A DNA stretch of 64,000 nucleotides from GWF2-38-69 sp965228125 (GTDB lineage: Bacteria; Verrucomicrobiota; Lentisphaeria; Victivallales; GWF2-38-69): the NCBI GenBank assembly GCA_965228125.1, contig OZ245791.1:930001-994000 (forward strand), given 5' to 3'. The notes beneath the pieces were generated by a model. The model was not told the DNA's origin, ran no database searches, and saw only the letters and a program-made list of their open reading frames with translations. This document shows, piece by piece, positions 8,751 to 16,965 of the stretch (positions are counted from its first letter, which is position 1; every line of letters starts with the position of its first letter). Made by a program: the position numbers and the translations under genes.

Positions 8751-10442
8751 ATGAAAAAGTATCCTGATTACAAGTACCCCGAAAAGATTCCTGTCAAAAA
8801 CAGGCAATGGCCGGACAAAGAAATAGATAAAGCTCCTATCTGGTGCTCAGTTGACCTAAGAGATGGCAATCAGGCTCTTCCAGTACCAATGAACCCTGAG
8901 CAGAAACTAAGATACTTCAATATGCTTCTTAAAATAGGCTTCAAGGAAATAGAAGTGGCTTTCCCTTCGGCATCAAAAGATGATTTTGACTTTGTTCGTA
9001 CCCTCATTGTAAATAAACAAATACCAAGTGATGTCAGAATCTCAATCCTGACTCAGGCTCGCAAACACTTGATAGAGAAAAGCGTGGAGTCTCTTATTGG
9101 AGTAAACAAAGCAATATTCCATTGCTATGTGGCCACTTCCGACCTCCATTCAAAAATAGTATTTGACAAAAGCAGAGATGAAGTTCTCAAGATGGCTGAG
9201 GAAGGTACCAAGATGGCGCTTGAAGCTATCACCGCCGCAGGAATGCGTGACAGAATCTCATACGAGTTTTCCCCTGAAGAGTTCACAGACAGCGACATTG
9301 ATTTTGTTATCAAGCTTTCTGAAAGAGTCAAAGAAATATGGGAGCCGAAATTTAAGGGTGACCTCATATTGAACCTGCCTGCTACAGTCGAAAGAAGGCC
9401 TCCCAATCATTACGCAGATATGATTGAATATTTTTGCAAAAATTACAAATACCGTGACGAAACATTAATAAGCCTCCATGCGCATAACGATCAGGGCTGC
9501 GCCGTAGCAGCTTCCGAACTTGCATTGGCCGCAGGAGCCGACCGGGTCGAAGGGACTCTTCTTGGGCACGGAGAAAGAACAGGCAATCTGGATTTGATTA
9601 CTTTTGCGCTTAACCTCCATTCCAGGGGAATAAAAACAGGCCTTAACTTTGATAATCTGACAGAAATTATTAAGCAAGTAGAAGATATTTCAGGAATTCT
9701 TGTCCACCCGAGGCATCCGTATGCCGGAGATCTGGTTTTTACTGCATTCTCAGGTTCGCATCAAGATGCAATAAGAAAAGGTATGAGTTCAAGAAAGAAA
9801 TCAGCAGAACTCTTTAATGTAGGTTGGAAAGTCCCTTATCTTCACATCAATCCGCTCGATGTCGGGAAAAAATACGAGCATCTAATCAGAATTAACAGTC
9901 AATCAGGAAAAGGCGGCATGGCATATGTCTTGGAAAATGAATACGGGATATGTATCCCAAAGCCAATGCATCCTGAACTCGGAGACCTCGTTCAAAATTT
10001 TGCTGACTCTAAAGGGTCTGAAATATCCGCTTCGGAAATAAGAAGAATTTTTGATGATAATTTCGTAGATGTCAAAGGCATGTTTGAATATGTTGCCTAC
10101 AAACAAATAAAAACTGAAGAAGCTTCTTCGGATGTAATACATATTGAACTCAATCTCTTAAAGGACGGTACCCCCTGCCAGGTTAAAGGTTGGGGAAACG
10201 GCCCTATTTCTGCAACAGTACATGCTCTTCAGTCTTCGGGATTGACCGAGACATTCTCTCTCGAACTCTATCAGGAACAAGCTATAGACAAAGGAGAAGA
10301 TGCCAGAGCCCTTGCCTACATATCATTAAAGAGAAGGTCAGACGGTAAAATATTTAATGCCGCAGGAATAGACTACAGTATAGATATAGCACCGGTCAAA
10401 GCAATTATTTCAGCTTTAAATAAAGCTCAAGCAAAATCATAG
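8751..10442 (+). CDS. leuA: 2-isopropylmalate synthase (long type)
   Basis: This is the first committed enzyme of leucine biosynthesis, condensing acetyl-CoA with 2-oxoisovalerate. The 563-residue length and the N-terminal YPDYKYPEKIPVKNRQWP extension fit the long LeuA subfamily. The HMGL-like TIM barrel carries WCSVDLRDGNQAL (catalytic Arg37-Asp38) and SLHAHNDQG (metal ligands His243, His245), followed by GTLLGHGERTGNLDL. The C-terminal third, ending in the AAGIDYSIDIAPVKAI region, is the LeuA regulatory/dimerisation domain, so leucine feedback is expected. A weak Shine-Dalgarno (agagcc) precedes the ATG. No leuBCD or ilv genes are adjacent. The next gene starts 9 bp downstream. Confidence 0.96.
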   Translation: MKKYPDYKYPEKIPVKNRQWPDKEIDKAPIWCSVDLRDGNQALPVPMNPEQKLRYFNMLLKIGFKEIEVAFPSASKDDFDFVRTLIVNKQIPSDVRISILTQARKHLIEKSVESLIGVNKAIFHCYVATSDLHSKIVFDKSRDEVLKMAEEGTKMALEAITAAGMRDRISYEFSPEEFTDSDIDFVIKLSERVKEIWEPKFKGDLILNLPATVERRPPNHYADMIEYFCKNYKYRDETLISLHAHNDQGCAVAASELALAAGADRVEGTLLGHGERTGNLDLITFALNLHSRGIKTGLNFDNLTEIIKQVEDISGILVHPRHPYAGDLVFTAFSGSHQDAIRKGMSSRKKSAELFNVGWKVPYLHINPLDVGKKYEHLIRINSQSGKGGMAYVLENEYGICIPKPMHPELGDLVQNFADSKGSEISASEIRRIFDDNFVDVKGMFEYVAYKQIKTEEASSDVIHIELNLLKDGTPCQVKGWGNGPISATVHALQSSGLTETFSLELYQEQAIDKGEDARALAYISLKRRSDGKIFNAAGIDYSIDIAPVKAIISALNKAQAKS

Positions 10443-10451
10443 AAGGGGAAA

Positions 10452-11558
10452 ATGAGAAAATTAATAATCTTAGCGATAGTCCTTACTATAGGACTTTCCA
10501 TCGTTTACGGAATTTACAAATGGGGCACTTCGGGAAACAAAGATACTCAGCAAAAAACTGAACAGGCAGCTCAGGCAGTAATTCCACCTGCTGCAACGCA
10601 AGCGCCACCCCCTCTTCAGCAGGCTCCTAACGAACAAAAAGTAATCGACAACTCCATTGGCCTATCTTTCAAATATGATAAAACCGTCTGGGGCAATATT
10701 TCTGCGCTGCCGCTGAGCAAACTGGCAAATACAGGAATTCTCGTTGACTTAAACACCAGAGAAGTTTTATGGGCAAAGAAACCCAAATTGCCGGTTCCAA
10801 TAGCCTCTATGACCAAAATGATGACGCTTCTACTCATAATGGAAGGACTACAAAAAGACCCTAGTATTAATCTTGATACAGTAGTGCACGTAACAAGAGA
10901 GGCTAGTAAAATCGGGGGAAGTCAGGCATGGCTAGACCCGAGAGAAGAGTTCACCATCAGAGAACTGCTGAAAACCATTGTTGTCCACAGCGCAAATGAC
11001 TCTACATATCTGCTTGCCCAATACTTTGGCGGAGGTGACGCGGAAACCTTTGTCAACATGATGAATGAAAAAGCAAAAGAGCTCCACTTATCCGGAGCCT
11101 ATTTTTCCAATCCTGATGGTTTACCTGAGAAAAATAAGGCAAATGAAAACAAGGCTTCTGCTGAAGACATGGCTTTTTTGGCAGAAAGGCTTCTACAATA
11201 TCCTGTAATCACGGAGTTTGCTAAACTCAAATCTATAGTTTTCAGGCCTGACTCTTCAAAACCAATTACATTTGTAAACACCAATAAATTGGTCAGATGG
11301 GATGTAAAAGGAATAAACGGGATGAAAACAGGTTATACGGCACGAGCCGGTTTCTGCATCACGGCAACTTGCGAAAGAGACGGCAGGACACTCGTGGCTG
11401 TAGTTACAGGTTTCAAAACATCAAAGAATAGAGATAAATTCGTCAGACAACTCTTGGAGTGGGGATTCCGCCCGACAAAACCCCAGAAAACATCCCCTTC
11501 GACTAAAGTTAATCCAAATGGGACTTTCTCCTCAACTACGCAAAAAACCAAACCTTAA
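10452..11558 (+). CDS. D-alanyl-D-alanine carboxypeptidase (peptidase S11, PBP5-like)
   Basis: This is a periplasmic penicillin-binding protein that trims the terminal D-Ala from peptidoglycan pentapeptides. All three active-site motifs are present: SMTK (Ser119-Lys122), SAN (Ser180-Asn182) and KTG (292-294). Residues 3-22 form a hydrophobic N-terminal segment, followed by a Pro/Ala/Gln-rich linker to about residue 62, so the enzyme is probably tethered to the inner membrane by its N-terminus. The usual PBP5 C-terminal beta domain is missing; the chain ends in a Pro/Lys/Thr-rich tail. The start has a good Shine-Dalgarno (aagggga). It lies 9 bp after leuA and 17 bp before galE, which suggests one transcription unit. 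Confidence 0.93.
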   Translation: MRKLIILAIVLTIGLSIVYGIYKWGTSGNKDTQQKTEQAAQAVIPPAATQAPPPLQQAPNEQKVIDNSIGLSFKYDKTVWGNISALPLSKLANTGILVDLNTREVLWAKKPKLPVPIASMTKMMTLLLIMEGLQKDPSINLDTVVHVTREASKIGGSQAWLDPREEFTIRELLKTIVVHSANDSTYLLAQYFGGGDAETFVNMMNEKAKELHLSGAYFSNPDGLPEKNKANENKASAEDMAFLAERLLQYPVITEFAKLKSIVFRPDSSKPITFVNTNKLVRWDVKGINGMKTGYTARAGFCITATCERDGRTLVAVVTGFKTSKNRDKFVRQLLEWGFRPTKPQKTSPSTKVNPNGTFSSTTQKTKP

Positions 11559-11575
11559 TTTCAAAAGGAACTATT

Positions 11576-12550
11576 ATGAATGTATTTGTTACAGGCGGAG
11601 CAGGTTATATAGGCAGTGCCACGGTTGAATATTTATTAAACCATGGGCACACAGTGACTGTACTGGACTCGTTGGTGACCGGCCATCGCGGAGCTATCGA
11701 TAAGAGAGCAGATTTTATTCATATGGATCTTTCTGAAAGAGACAGATTGATACATATTTTTAAAAACGGCAATTTTGAAGCCGTTATCCACTTTGCAGCT
11801 TTCTCACTCGTCGGTGAATCAATGCAGAATCCAAGCAAATACTTTCTTAATAACGATGCCTGCAGTATCAACCTTCTGGATGCAGCAGTAGCAGGAAACG
11901 TAAAGGCTTTTGTTTTCTCCAGTACTGCCGCTACCTATGGACTGCCTGATGAAAGCCCGATAAAGGAAACTACTCCTCAACTCCCCATAAACCCGTACGG
12001 AGAGTCCAAACTTTTCCTTGAAAAAATGCTTTATTGGTACCACAAAATACATGGAATGAAATATGCTGCATTGAGATATTTTAATGCTGCAGGAGCATCA
12101 AAAAACTTCGGAGAAGATCACAATCCGGAAACTCACCTTGTCCCTATAATTCTTCAAGCTGCCATGGGGCAAAGAAAAAATATAGCTGTTTACGGAGAAG
12201 ACTATCCAACAAAAGACGGGACATGTATAAGAGATTATATTCATATTGAGGATTTGGCTCAAGCTCACATGCTAGCACTTAACGCCCCGAGAAGCGGCCA
12301 TTACAATTTGGGAACAGGCAGCGGCTTCAGCGTAAAAGAAGTTATCGAAGTTGCCAGAGAAATCACAGGTAAGAAAATTGAAACCGTAGTATCTGAAAGG
12401 CGCCCAGGCGATCCAGCAATCCTGATTGCAGATTCAAGCCTGGCAAGGAAAGAACTCCATTGGAATCCACAAAATGAAGATATAAGGAAAATTGTTTCTT
12501 CCGCATGGGAATGGAGGAAAAAATACCCGACAGGCTATAACGACAGGTAA
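11576..12550 (+). CDS. galE: UDP-glucose 4-epimerase
   Basis: This cytoplasmic short-chain dehydrogenase-fold enzyme interconverts UDP-glucose and UDP-galactose using bound NAD. The N-terminus has the Rossmann GxxGxxG motif (TGGAGYIG, Gly7-Gly13), SSTAATYG supplies the catalytic Ser/Thr region, and YGESK (Tyr141, Lys145) is the catalytic pair. RYFNAAGA and GDGTCIRDYIH-like signatures (here KDGTCIRDYIHIED) are those of GalE itself. At 324 residues it is of normal length. The Shine-Dalgarno is aaagga. Neighbours on the same strand are a carboxypeptidase and lpdA; together with the RmlD-like gene this hints at envelope sugar-nucleotide supply. UDP-GlcNAc epimerisation cannot be excluded. Confidence 0.94.
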   Translation: MNVFVTGGAGYIGSATVEYLLNHGHTVTVLDSLVTGHRGAIDKRADFIHMDLSERDRLIHIFKNGNFEAVIHFAAFSLVGESMQNPSKYFLNNDACSINLLDAAVAGNVKAFVFSSTAATYGLPDESPIKETTPQLPINPYGESKLFLEKMLYWYHKIHGMKYAALRYFNAAGASKNFGEDHNPETHLVPIILQAAMGQRKNIAVYGEDYPTKDGTCIRDYIHIEDLAQAHMLALNAPRSGHYNLGTGSGFSVKEVIEVAREITGKKIETVVSERRPGDPAILIADSSLARKELHWNPQNEDIRKIVSSAWEWRKKYPTGYNDR

Positions 12551-12582
12551 TATTAAGATTTTAGAGAAACTAGGGGGATTTT

Positions 12583-13989
12583 ATGGAATCATCTAGATTT
12601 GACGTGTGTGTAATAGGAGCAGGACCGGGGGGATACATCGCAGCAATAAGAGCCGCAAGACAAGGAGCAAAAACAGCCTTGATAGAAAAAGAATATTTTG
12701 GCGGCACATGCTTGAATTGGGGCTGTATTCCGACAAAAACCCTTCTGGCATCAGCTGATGCATTAAAATTAGCCAGGCACGCTCAGGAGTTCGGCATCAA
12801 AATTGATGGAACTATCTCTCCTGACTGGGAAAAAATACAGGCTAGAAAAAATGATGTCGTGCAAAAACTCAGAACCGGTATCGGCGGACTTCTGAAAAAT
12901 GCCGGTGTCGAGGTCTTTTCAGGCTCTGCCGAATTTATTTCCAGCTCTGAGATAACAGTCACGCTTAACGAAACCAAAGAAATGGTAACTCTTGCATCAG
13001 CCAATTTTATTATTGCAACAGGCTCGAAACCGGCTATTCCAAAATTTATTCCCGCCTCCCCTCGTATTTTAGATTCCACTGCTATCCTGTCTCTTAAAGA
13101 AATTCCAAAGAGCCTGCTTGTCCTTGGGGGTGGAGTAATAGGTTGTGAATTCGCGTCTCTCTTCGCCGAACTCGGCACGGAGGTGACTATCGTTGAAATG
13201 ATGCCTGAAATCCTACCTGAACAGGACATAGAAATTTCTAAACAGCTCAACAGGGAATTTAAAAAACGCAAAGTGCAAATCCTTACAGGAAAACCTTTGG
13301 AGAATATTGTCGCTTCTAATGACGCTGTTACAGGACGTGTAGCAGACAAGGAATTAAAAGCAGATTATCTTCTTGTTTCTATAGGCAGGCTGCCACTTAC
13401 AGACGGATTGGCCCCTGAAAAAGCCGGTATAGAAAAAACAGATAGAGGTTTCATTTCTGTAGATGAAAAATGCAAAACCAATGTACCTAATATTTACGCA
13501 ATCGGTGATGTTACAGGCAGAATTCAGCTTGCCCATATGGCAAGCGCCATGGGAATATGCGCCGCCGATAATGCAGCAGGTAAAGCCGCTGAATTCAGCG
13601 ATAGACTTGTTCCAGGTTGTATTTTCACATCACCTGAAATCGGAAGTATCGGACTAACTCAACAGCAATGCGAGAAGAACAATATTTCCGTAAAAGTAGG
13701 AAAATTCCCTTTCTCTGCTCTGGGCAAATCAATGGCTATTAATGAAACTGCGGGATTCTGCAAAATCATCGCTTCATCGGACAATGATAAAGTGATTGGA
13801 GTCCACATAATAGGCCCGCACGCTACAGACCTTATTTCAGAAGCTGTCATGGCTATGAATATGGGCGCTACAGCAGAAGACATCGGGCACGCCATACACG
13901 CACACCCTACTCTCGGCGAGGCTATGATGGAAGCGGCCCACGCAGCCCATGATATGTGTCTGCATATGCCAGTAATCAAGAGGCGCTAA
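12583..13989 (+). CDS. lpdA: Dihydrolipoamide dehydrogenase (E3)
   Basis: This flavoprotein disulfide reductase re-oxidises dihydrolipoyl groups of 2-oxoacid dehydrogenases or the glycine cleavage system. It shows an N-terminal FAD-binding GxGxxG (IGAGPGG, 11-17), a redox disulfide in GGTCLNWGCIPTK (Cys43, Cys48), a second NAD-binding motif (GGGVIGCEFAS) and the C-terminal HPTLGE motif with the His441/Glu446 dyad. At 468 residues it is full length, with a strong Shine-Dalgarno (aggggga). No E1, E2 or gcv genes lie nearby, so its partner complex must be encoded elsewhere. The next gene begins two bases after the stop codon. Confidence 0.94.
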   Translation: MESSRFDVCVIGAGPGGYIAAIRAARQGAKTALIEKEYFGGTCLNWGCIPTKTLLASADALKLARHAQEFGIKIDGTISPDWEKIQARKNDVVQKLRTGIGGLLKNAGVEVFSGSAEFISSSEITVTLNETKEMVTLASANFIIATGSKPAIPKFIPASPRILDSTAILSLKEIPKSLLVLGGGVIGCEFASLFAELGTEVTIVEMMPEILPEQDIEISKQLNREFKKRKVQILTGKPLENIVASNDAVTGRVADKELKADYLLVSIGRLPLTDGLAPEKAGIEKTDRGFISVDEKCKTNVPNIYAIGDVTGRIQLAHMASAMGICAADNAAGKAAEFSDRLVPGCIFTSPEIGSIGLTQQQCEKNNISVKVGKFPFSALGKSMAINETAGFCKIIASSDNDKVIGVHIIGPHATDLISEAVMAMNMGATAEDIGHAIHAHPTLGEAMMEAAHAAHDMCLHMPVIKRR

Positions 13990-13990
13990 T

Positions 13991-14863
13991 ATGAATGTTC
14001 TTATCACAGGAGCGAGCGGCCTTTTAGGTACAGATATAGCTTTGGAGCTAGCCTCATCATCAGAACATAAAATCATAAAGAACTCTCTTTCTGAAAGAAC
14101 CGGTTTTATTTCTGCTGATATCAGCCAGAAATCAGGCACGGAAAAACTTGCATCTATTGATTGGGACTGCATTATTCATACATCAGCATCAAGAGACCCT
14201 GATTCATGCGAAAAAGATAAGGAAGGCACTTTTAACCTTAATGTAAGAGCATCTGAAGAACTGGCAAAAATTGCATCTGCAAAGAATGCAAAATTTGTTT
14301 TCATTTCAACAGATTATTGTTTTTCAGGCAATAATCCCCCATACAGAGAAACGGATATACCAGATCCGATTAACTACTATGGCGAAACTAAACTTCAGGC
14401 CGAAAAACTTATCTCATCTATATGCCCCGATGCTCTGATTTTAAGAGTTCCGATCCTCTATGGTATAAATGCCGGATTAAAAGCATCAGCGCTGCTCTAT
14501 TCATCTGTAAAAGCAATAGAGTCCCAAAACAAAATCTTTATAGATGATGTTATAGCCCGTTACCCTGTTTACACAGGAGATGTCGCCAGAGCAATTGGTT
14601 TTCTCCTAAAGAAAGAAGCGTCGGGCACTTTTCACTTTTCATCGAGTGATAAACTGACAAAATATCTTATAGCAAAAGAGATAGCAGATATTATAGGCAA
14701 AGATTCTTCTCATATTAAACCTCTGAAAACGCTATCAGCGTCCCCTGCACAAAGGCCGCTTGACTCCCATCTGAATACTGACAAACTATTCTCCTTAGGT
14801 TTCAGCTTTCCATGTCCCTTCAAAGCTAGGATCGCAGAGTTTTTTAGGATGAAAAAGCTCTGA
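13991..14863 (+). CDS. RmlD-like dTDP-4-dehydrorhamnose reductase family (extended SDR)
   Basis: This 290-residue NAD(P)-dependent extended short-chain reductase has GASGLLG at the N-terminus, the RmlD-type FISTDYCFSG strand, and YGETK as the catalytic Tyr/Lys. The family includes dTDP-4-keto-L-rhamnose reductases and the non-catalytic MAT2B type. No rmlA, rmlB or rmlC genes are present, so a rhamnose role is not shown by context. It starts one base after the lpdA stop, so translational coupling is likely. In the same frame after its TGA the sequence stays open for another 66 codons (see findings). Confidence 0.75.
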   Translation: MNVLITGASGLLGTDIALELASSSEHKIIKNSLSERTGFISADISQKSGTEKLASIDWDCIIHTSASRDPDSCEKDKEGTFNLNVRASEELAKIASAKNAKFVFISTDYCFSGNNPPYRETDIPDPINYYGETKLQAEKLISSICPDALILRVPILYGINAGLKASALLYSSVKAIESQNKIFIDDVIARYPVYTGDVARAIGFLLKKEASGTFHFSSSDKLTKYLIAKEIADIIGKDSSHIKPLKTLSASPAQRPLDSHLNTDKLFSLGFSFPCPFKARIAEFFRMKKL

Positions 14864-15166
14864 AAACAACTTAAAAATCATGCTTCCACTTCACAATTCA
14901 TTTCAAACTATTTACAATTTGGCTCCATCTTTGAATATCCGTATTTGCTTAACAATTTAAAAGCTTATGAAGGATGGACTTTTGACTCACTCATACCAGG
15001 GATAGATTATATTTTAGGCTGTAATTTTTTGTTTGTCACTATTTATTCAGTAGGGCTGTTATTTTTAAAAAAACAACCACGTCTGAATTGACCGATATTT
15101 TTCCAAAAACAATCAGCCTCAGAAATAATGGTTTACCTAAATCAAGTAGATGCTATGACGTTAACC
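14864..15166. other. Intergenic region between convergent RmlD-like gene and sstT
   Basis: About 300 bp without a gene I can support. No convincing terminator is visible. The + strand frame continuing from the RmlD-like stop is open to 15090 and encodes a hydrophobic stretch (ILGCNFLFVTIYSVGLLFL), but it has no usable start or ribosome binding site. Confidence 0.4.
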
Positions 15167-16408
15167 CTATAAAAACTTCTTGGGTATTCTAACTTCTTTG
15201 CCTTCTTTCCTCCATTCCGCATATTCTGCCACGGCAGTAAATAATACGTCGGTTGATGAATTAAGAGCTGTTTCACACGAGTCCTGAACTACGCCTATTA
15301 CAAACCCGACACCAACGACCTGCATAGCAATATCGTTAGGAATTCCAAACAGGCTGCATGCCAAAGGAATAAGCAGCAAGGATCCTCCGGCCACCCCTGA
15401 AGCGCCACAGGCGCTCACCGCTGACAATACACTCAGCATGATAGCAGTAGCAAAGTCAACCTGAATTCCGAGTGTATGAGCAGTAGCTAGAGATAATACA
15501 GATATTGTCACTGAAGCTCCGGCCATATTAATTGTTGCCCCTAAAGGAATAGACACCGAATAAGTATCTTTATCCAAATTCAATTTTTCACATAAATTCA
15601 TATTTACCGGAATATTTGCAGCAGAACTCCTTGTAAAGAAAGCAGTAATCCCGCTTTCTTCAAGACATCTGAAAACCAAGGGGTAAGGATTTTTTCTTAT
15701 CATCACAAGTGTAATAAGCGGATTGACCACCAGAGCCACAAAGAACATACATCCGACTAAAAGCAAAATTATCTTTGCATAGCCTATTAAAGCTCCAATA
15801 CCCTGCGCTGCGATAGAGTCAAAAACTAACCCCATGACTCCAAATGGAGCTAAATTTATAACCCATTTGACGACTTGAGATACTGCCTCAGAAAAATTAG
15901 CAAGAGTTGCTTTCGTGCTGGCAGATGTATGCTTAAATGCCAATCCTAATAAAATCGACCAGAAAAGAATCCCAACATAGTTTGCATTCGCAAGAGCACT
16001 TACTGGATTGTCCGCCACTCTCATTATCAAAGACTTAATTACTTCTGTTACACCGCTTGGCGGAACAACATTATTAGCGCTTGCAGCCAGGTGGAGAGTT
16101 AAAGGGAAGAGGAAACTTGCAGCTACGCCGACAAGCGCCGCAAGAAATGTTCCCAAAAGATAAAGCACAACTATTGATGCCATGTTGGTCTTTTCACCGG
16201 TTTTATGCTGTGCAATAGCTGATATAACCAGAAAGAAGACTAAAACCGGAGCAATAGACTTTAACAATCCTACAAAAAGCGACCCAAAAATAGTAATAAA
16301 TCTGGCCCCGACAGGAGCTACGAATGCCAAAATAATACCCAGTATTAATCCACAGACTATCCTTTTAACCAAACTTAATTGATTCCATTTCTTCAACAAA
16401 GCTCCCAT
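15167..16408 (-). CDS. sstT: Serine/threonine:Na+ symporter
   Basis: This is an inner-membrane DAACS-family transporter that takes up serine and threonine with sodium. Sequence across the whole length follows SstT: an N-terminal SLVKRIVCGLILGIILA segment, the FFTRSSAANIPVN re-entrant loop, NMAGASVTI, and a C-terminal VVQDSCETALNSSTDVLFTA that is characteristic of the family. There are eight to nine hydrophobic segments. I place the start at the ATG at 16408 because aggtgg lies five bases upstream of it; the upstream GTG at 16417 overlaps that ribosome binding site. It is divergent from secA across a long regulatory region. Confidence 0.95.
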   Translation of the reverse strand: MGALLKKWNQLSLVKRIVCGLILGIILAFVAPVGARFITIFGSLFVGLLKSIAPVLVFFLVISAIAQHKTGEKTNMASIVVLYLLGTFLAALVGVAASFLFPLTLHLAASANNVVPPSGVTEVIKSLIMRVADNPVSALANANYVGILFWSILLGLAFKHTSASTKATLANFSEAVSQVVKWVINLAPFGVMGLVFDSIAAQGIGALIGYAKIILLLVGCMFFVALVVNPLITLVMIRKNPYPLVFRCLEESGITAFFTRSSAANIPVNMNLCEKLNLDKDTYSVSIPLGATINMAGASVTISVLSLATAHTLGIQVDFATAIMLSVLSAVSACGASGVAGGSLLLIPLACSLFGIPNDIAMQVVGVGFVIGVVQDSCETALNSSTDVLFTAVAEYAEWRKEGKEVRIPKKFL

Positions 16409-16713
16409 ATCTACCACCTACTTTTTGAATAATTTACGAAACAAATTGAATATCCCCCTATTCGAGTGACACCTTGCAACCAACGGAATTCAGGTATGTC
16501 ACGTCAATAATTCTAGATTTGTTTTCTCAGTATGCACCCTTCTTTTTCCCGTTTTTTGAACTTTTTAATATAATTTTGTGCAATACTCTTTCATCGCCTA
16601 AACTATGGCTGTGTACTTTTAAGACAAAAAACAGAAAACATATATAGCCAACATTAAAACCAATTAGATAAGCTCAAGAGTTATCGATAGAATATTTCGC
16701 AGGAATAGAAAAT

Positions 16714-16801
16714 AAAGGAGGCGGGTTATGATTCCGCTCAGGAATATAATATAAGACTTCGCAGTCCCAGTGCATTAATATAAGAGGATCAAACCCGCCT
16801 C
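16714..16801 (+). promoter_or_regulatory. Structured RNA element sequestering a Shine-Dalgarno, upstream of secA
   Basis: The arms 16718-16727 (gaggcgggtt) and 16792-16801 (aacccgcctc) are perfectly complementary over 10 bp. Pairing continues inward (tgat/atca, cc/gg) with small bulges. A second hairpin, gact-tcgc-agtc, occupies 16755-16766. The left arm contains most of a perfect ribosome binding site (aaaggagg, 16714-16721), and the inner extension covers the ATG at 16728. If transcribed toward secA this would act as a translational switch or attenuator; if transcribed toward sstT the same fold could form. It matches no riboswitch family I can name. Confidence 0.55.
16728..16754 (+). CDS. 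Possible 8-residue leader peptide MIPLRNII upstream of secA
   Basis: A nine-codon ORF (including TAA) has an ideal Shine-Dalgarno, aaaggagg with a 6-base spacer, much better than most genes in this window. Its stop codon is followed directly by the gact-tcgc-agtc hairpin. The ribosome binding site and start lie inside the long stem described at 16714-16801. Known precedent is the SecM leader that controls secA in enterobacteria, but this ORF shows no SecM arrest motif and is far shorter. It is inferred from position and signal strength only. Confidence 0.4.
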   Translation: MIPLRNII

Positions 16802-16965
16802 GACAAAAACAATAGATTTCAAAGCGCTATTTAACAATCTACATATGTATTTTTCTTTTCTTTTTAGTTCTTCAGAGTTTTAATAGCACTCTATTTTTAC
16901 GGATATTGTGCTATCTTAGTTTTCAATAATTGTTAAATATTCATATCTATCGGAGTTATATAATC

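Larger units (their letters stand above)
16409..16965. other. 557-bp divergent intergenic region sstT/secA
   Basis: This is the largest gene-free stretch in the window apart from the transposase remnant. It contains the structured element at 16714-16801, a weak hairpin at 16813-16841 followed by a T-rich tract, another weak hairpin at 16874-16892 (agagt ... actct) followed by atttttac, and an extended -10-like tgctatctt at 16909-16917. The left 300 bp (16409-16710) is AT-rich and must carry the sstT promoter, but no clear -35/-10 pair stands out. Confidence 0.6.

Noticed and set aside
14835..14862. Inverted repeat cagag ... ctctg across the end of the RmlD-like gene as terminator
   Set aside because: It is mostly inside the coding sequence, has a T/A-rich core and no following T-run.
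16718..16801. Integron attC-like or transposon-end interpretation of the inverted repeat
   Set aside because: The arms lack the GTTRRRY/RYYYAAC core boxes in the needed orientation and there is no integrase or cassette nearby; an RNA structure fits better.
16930..16965. Upstream start for secA adding 12 residues
   Set aside because: The added residues (MLNIHIYRSYII) are unlike SecA N-termini, and ATG 16966 has ggag at reasonable spacing.
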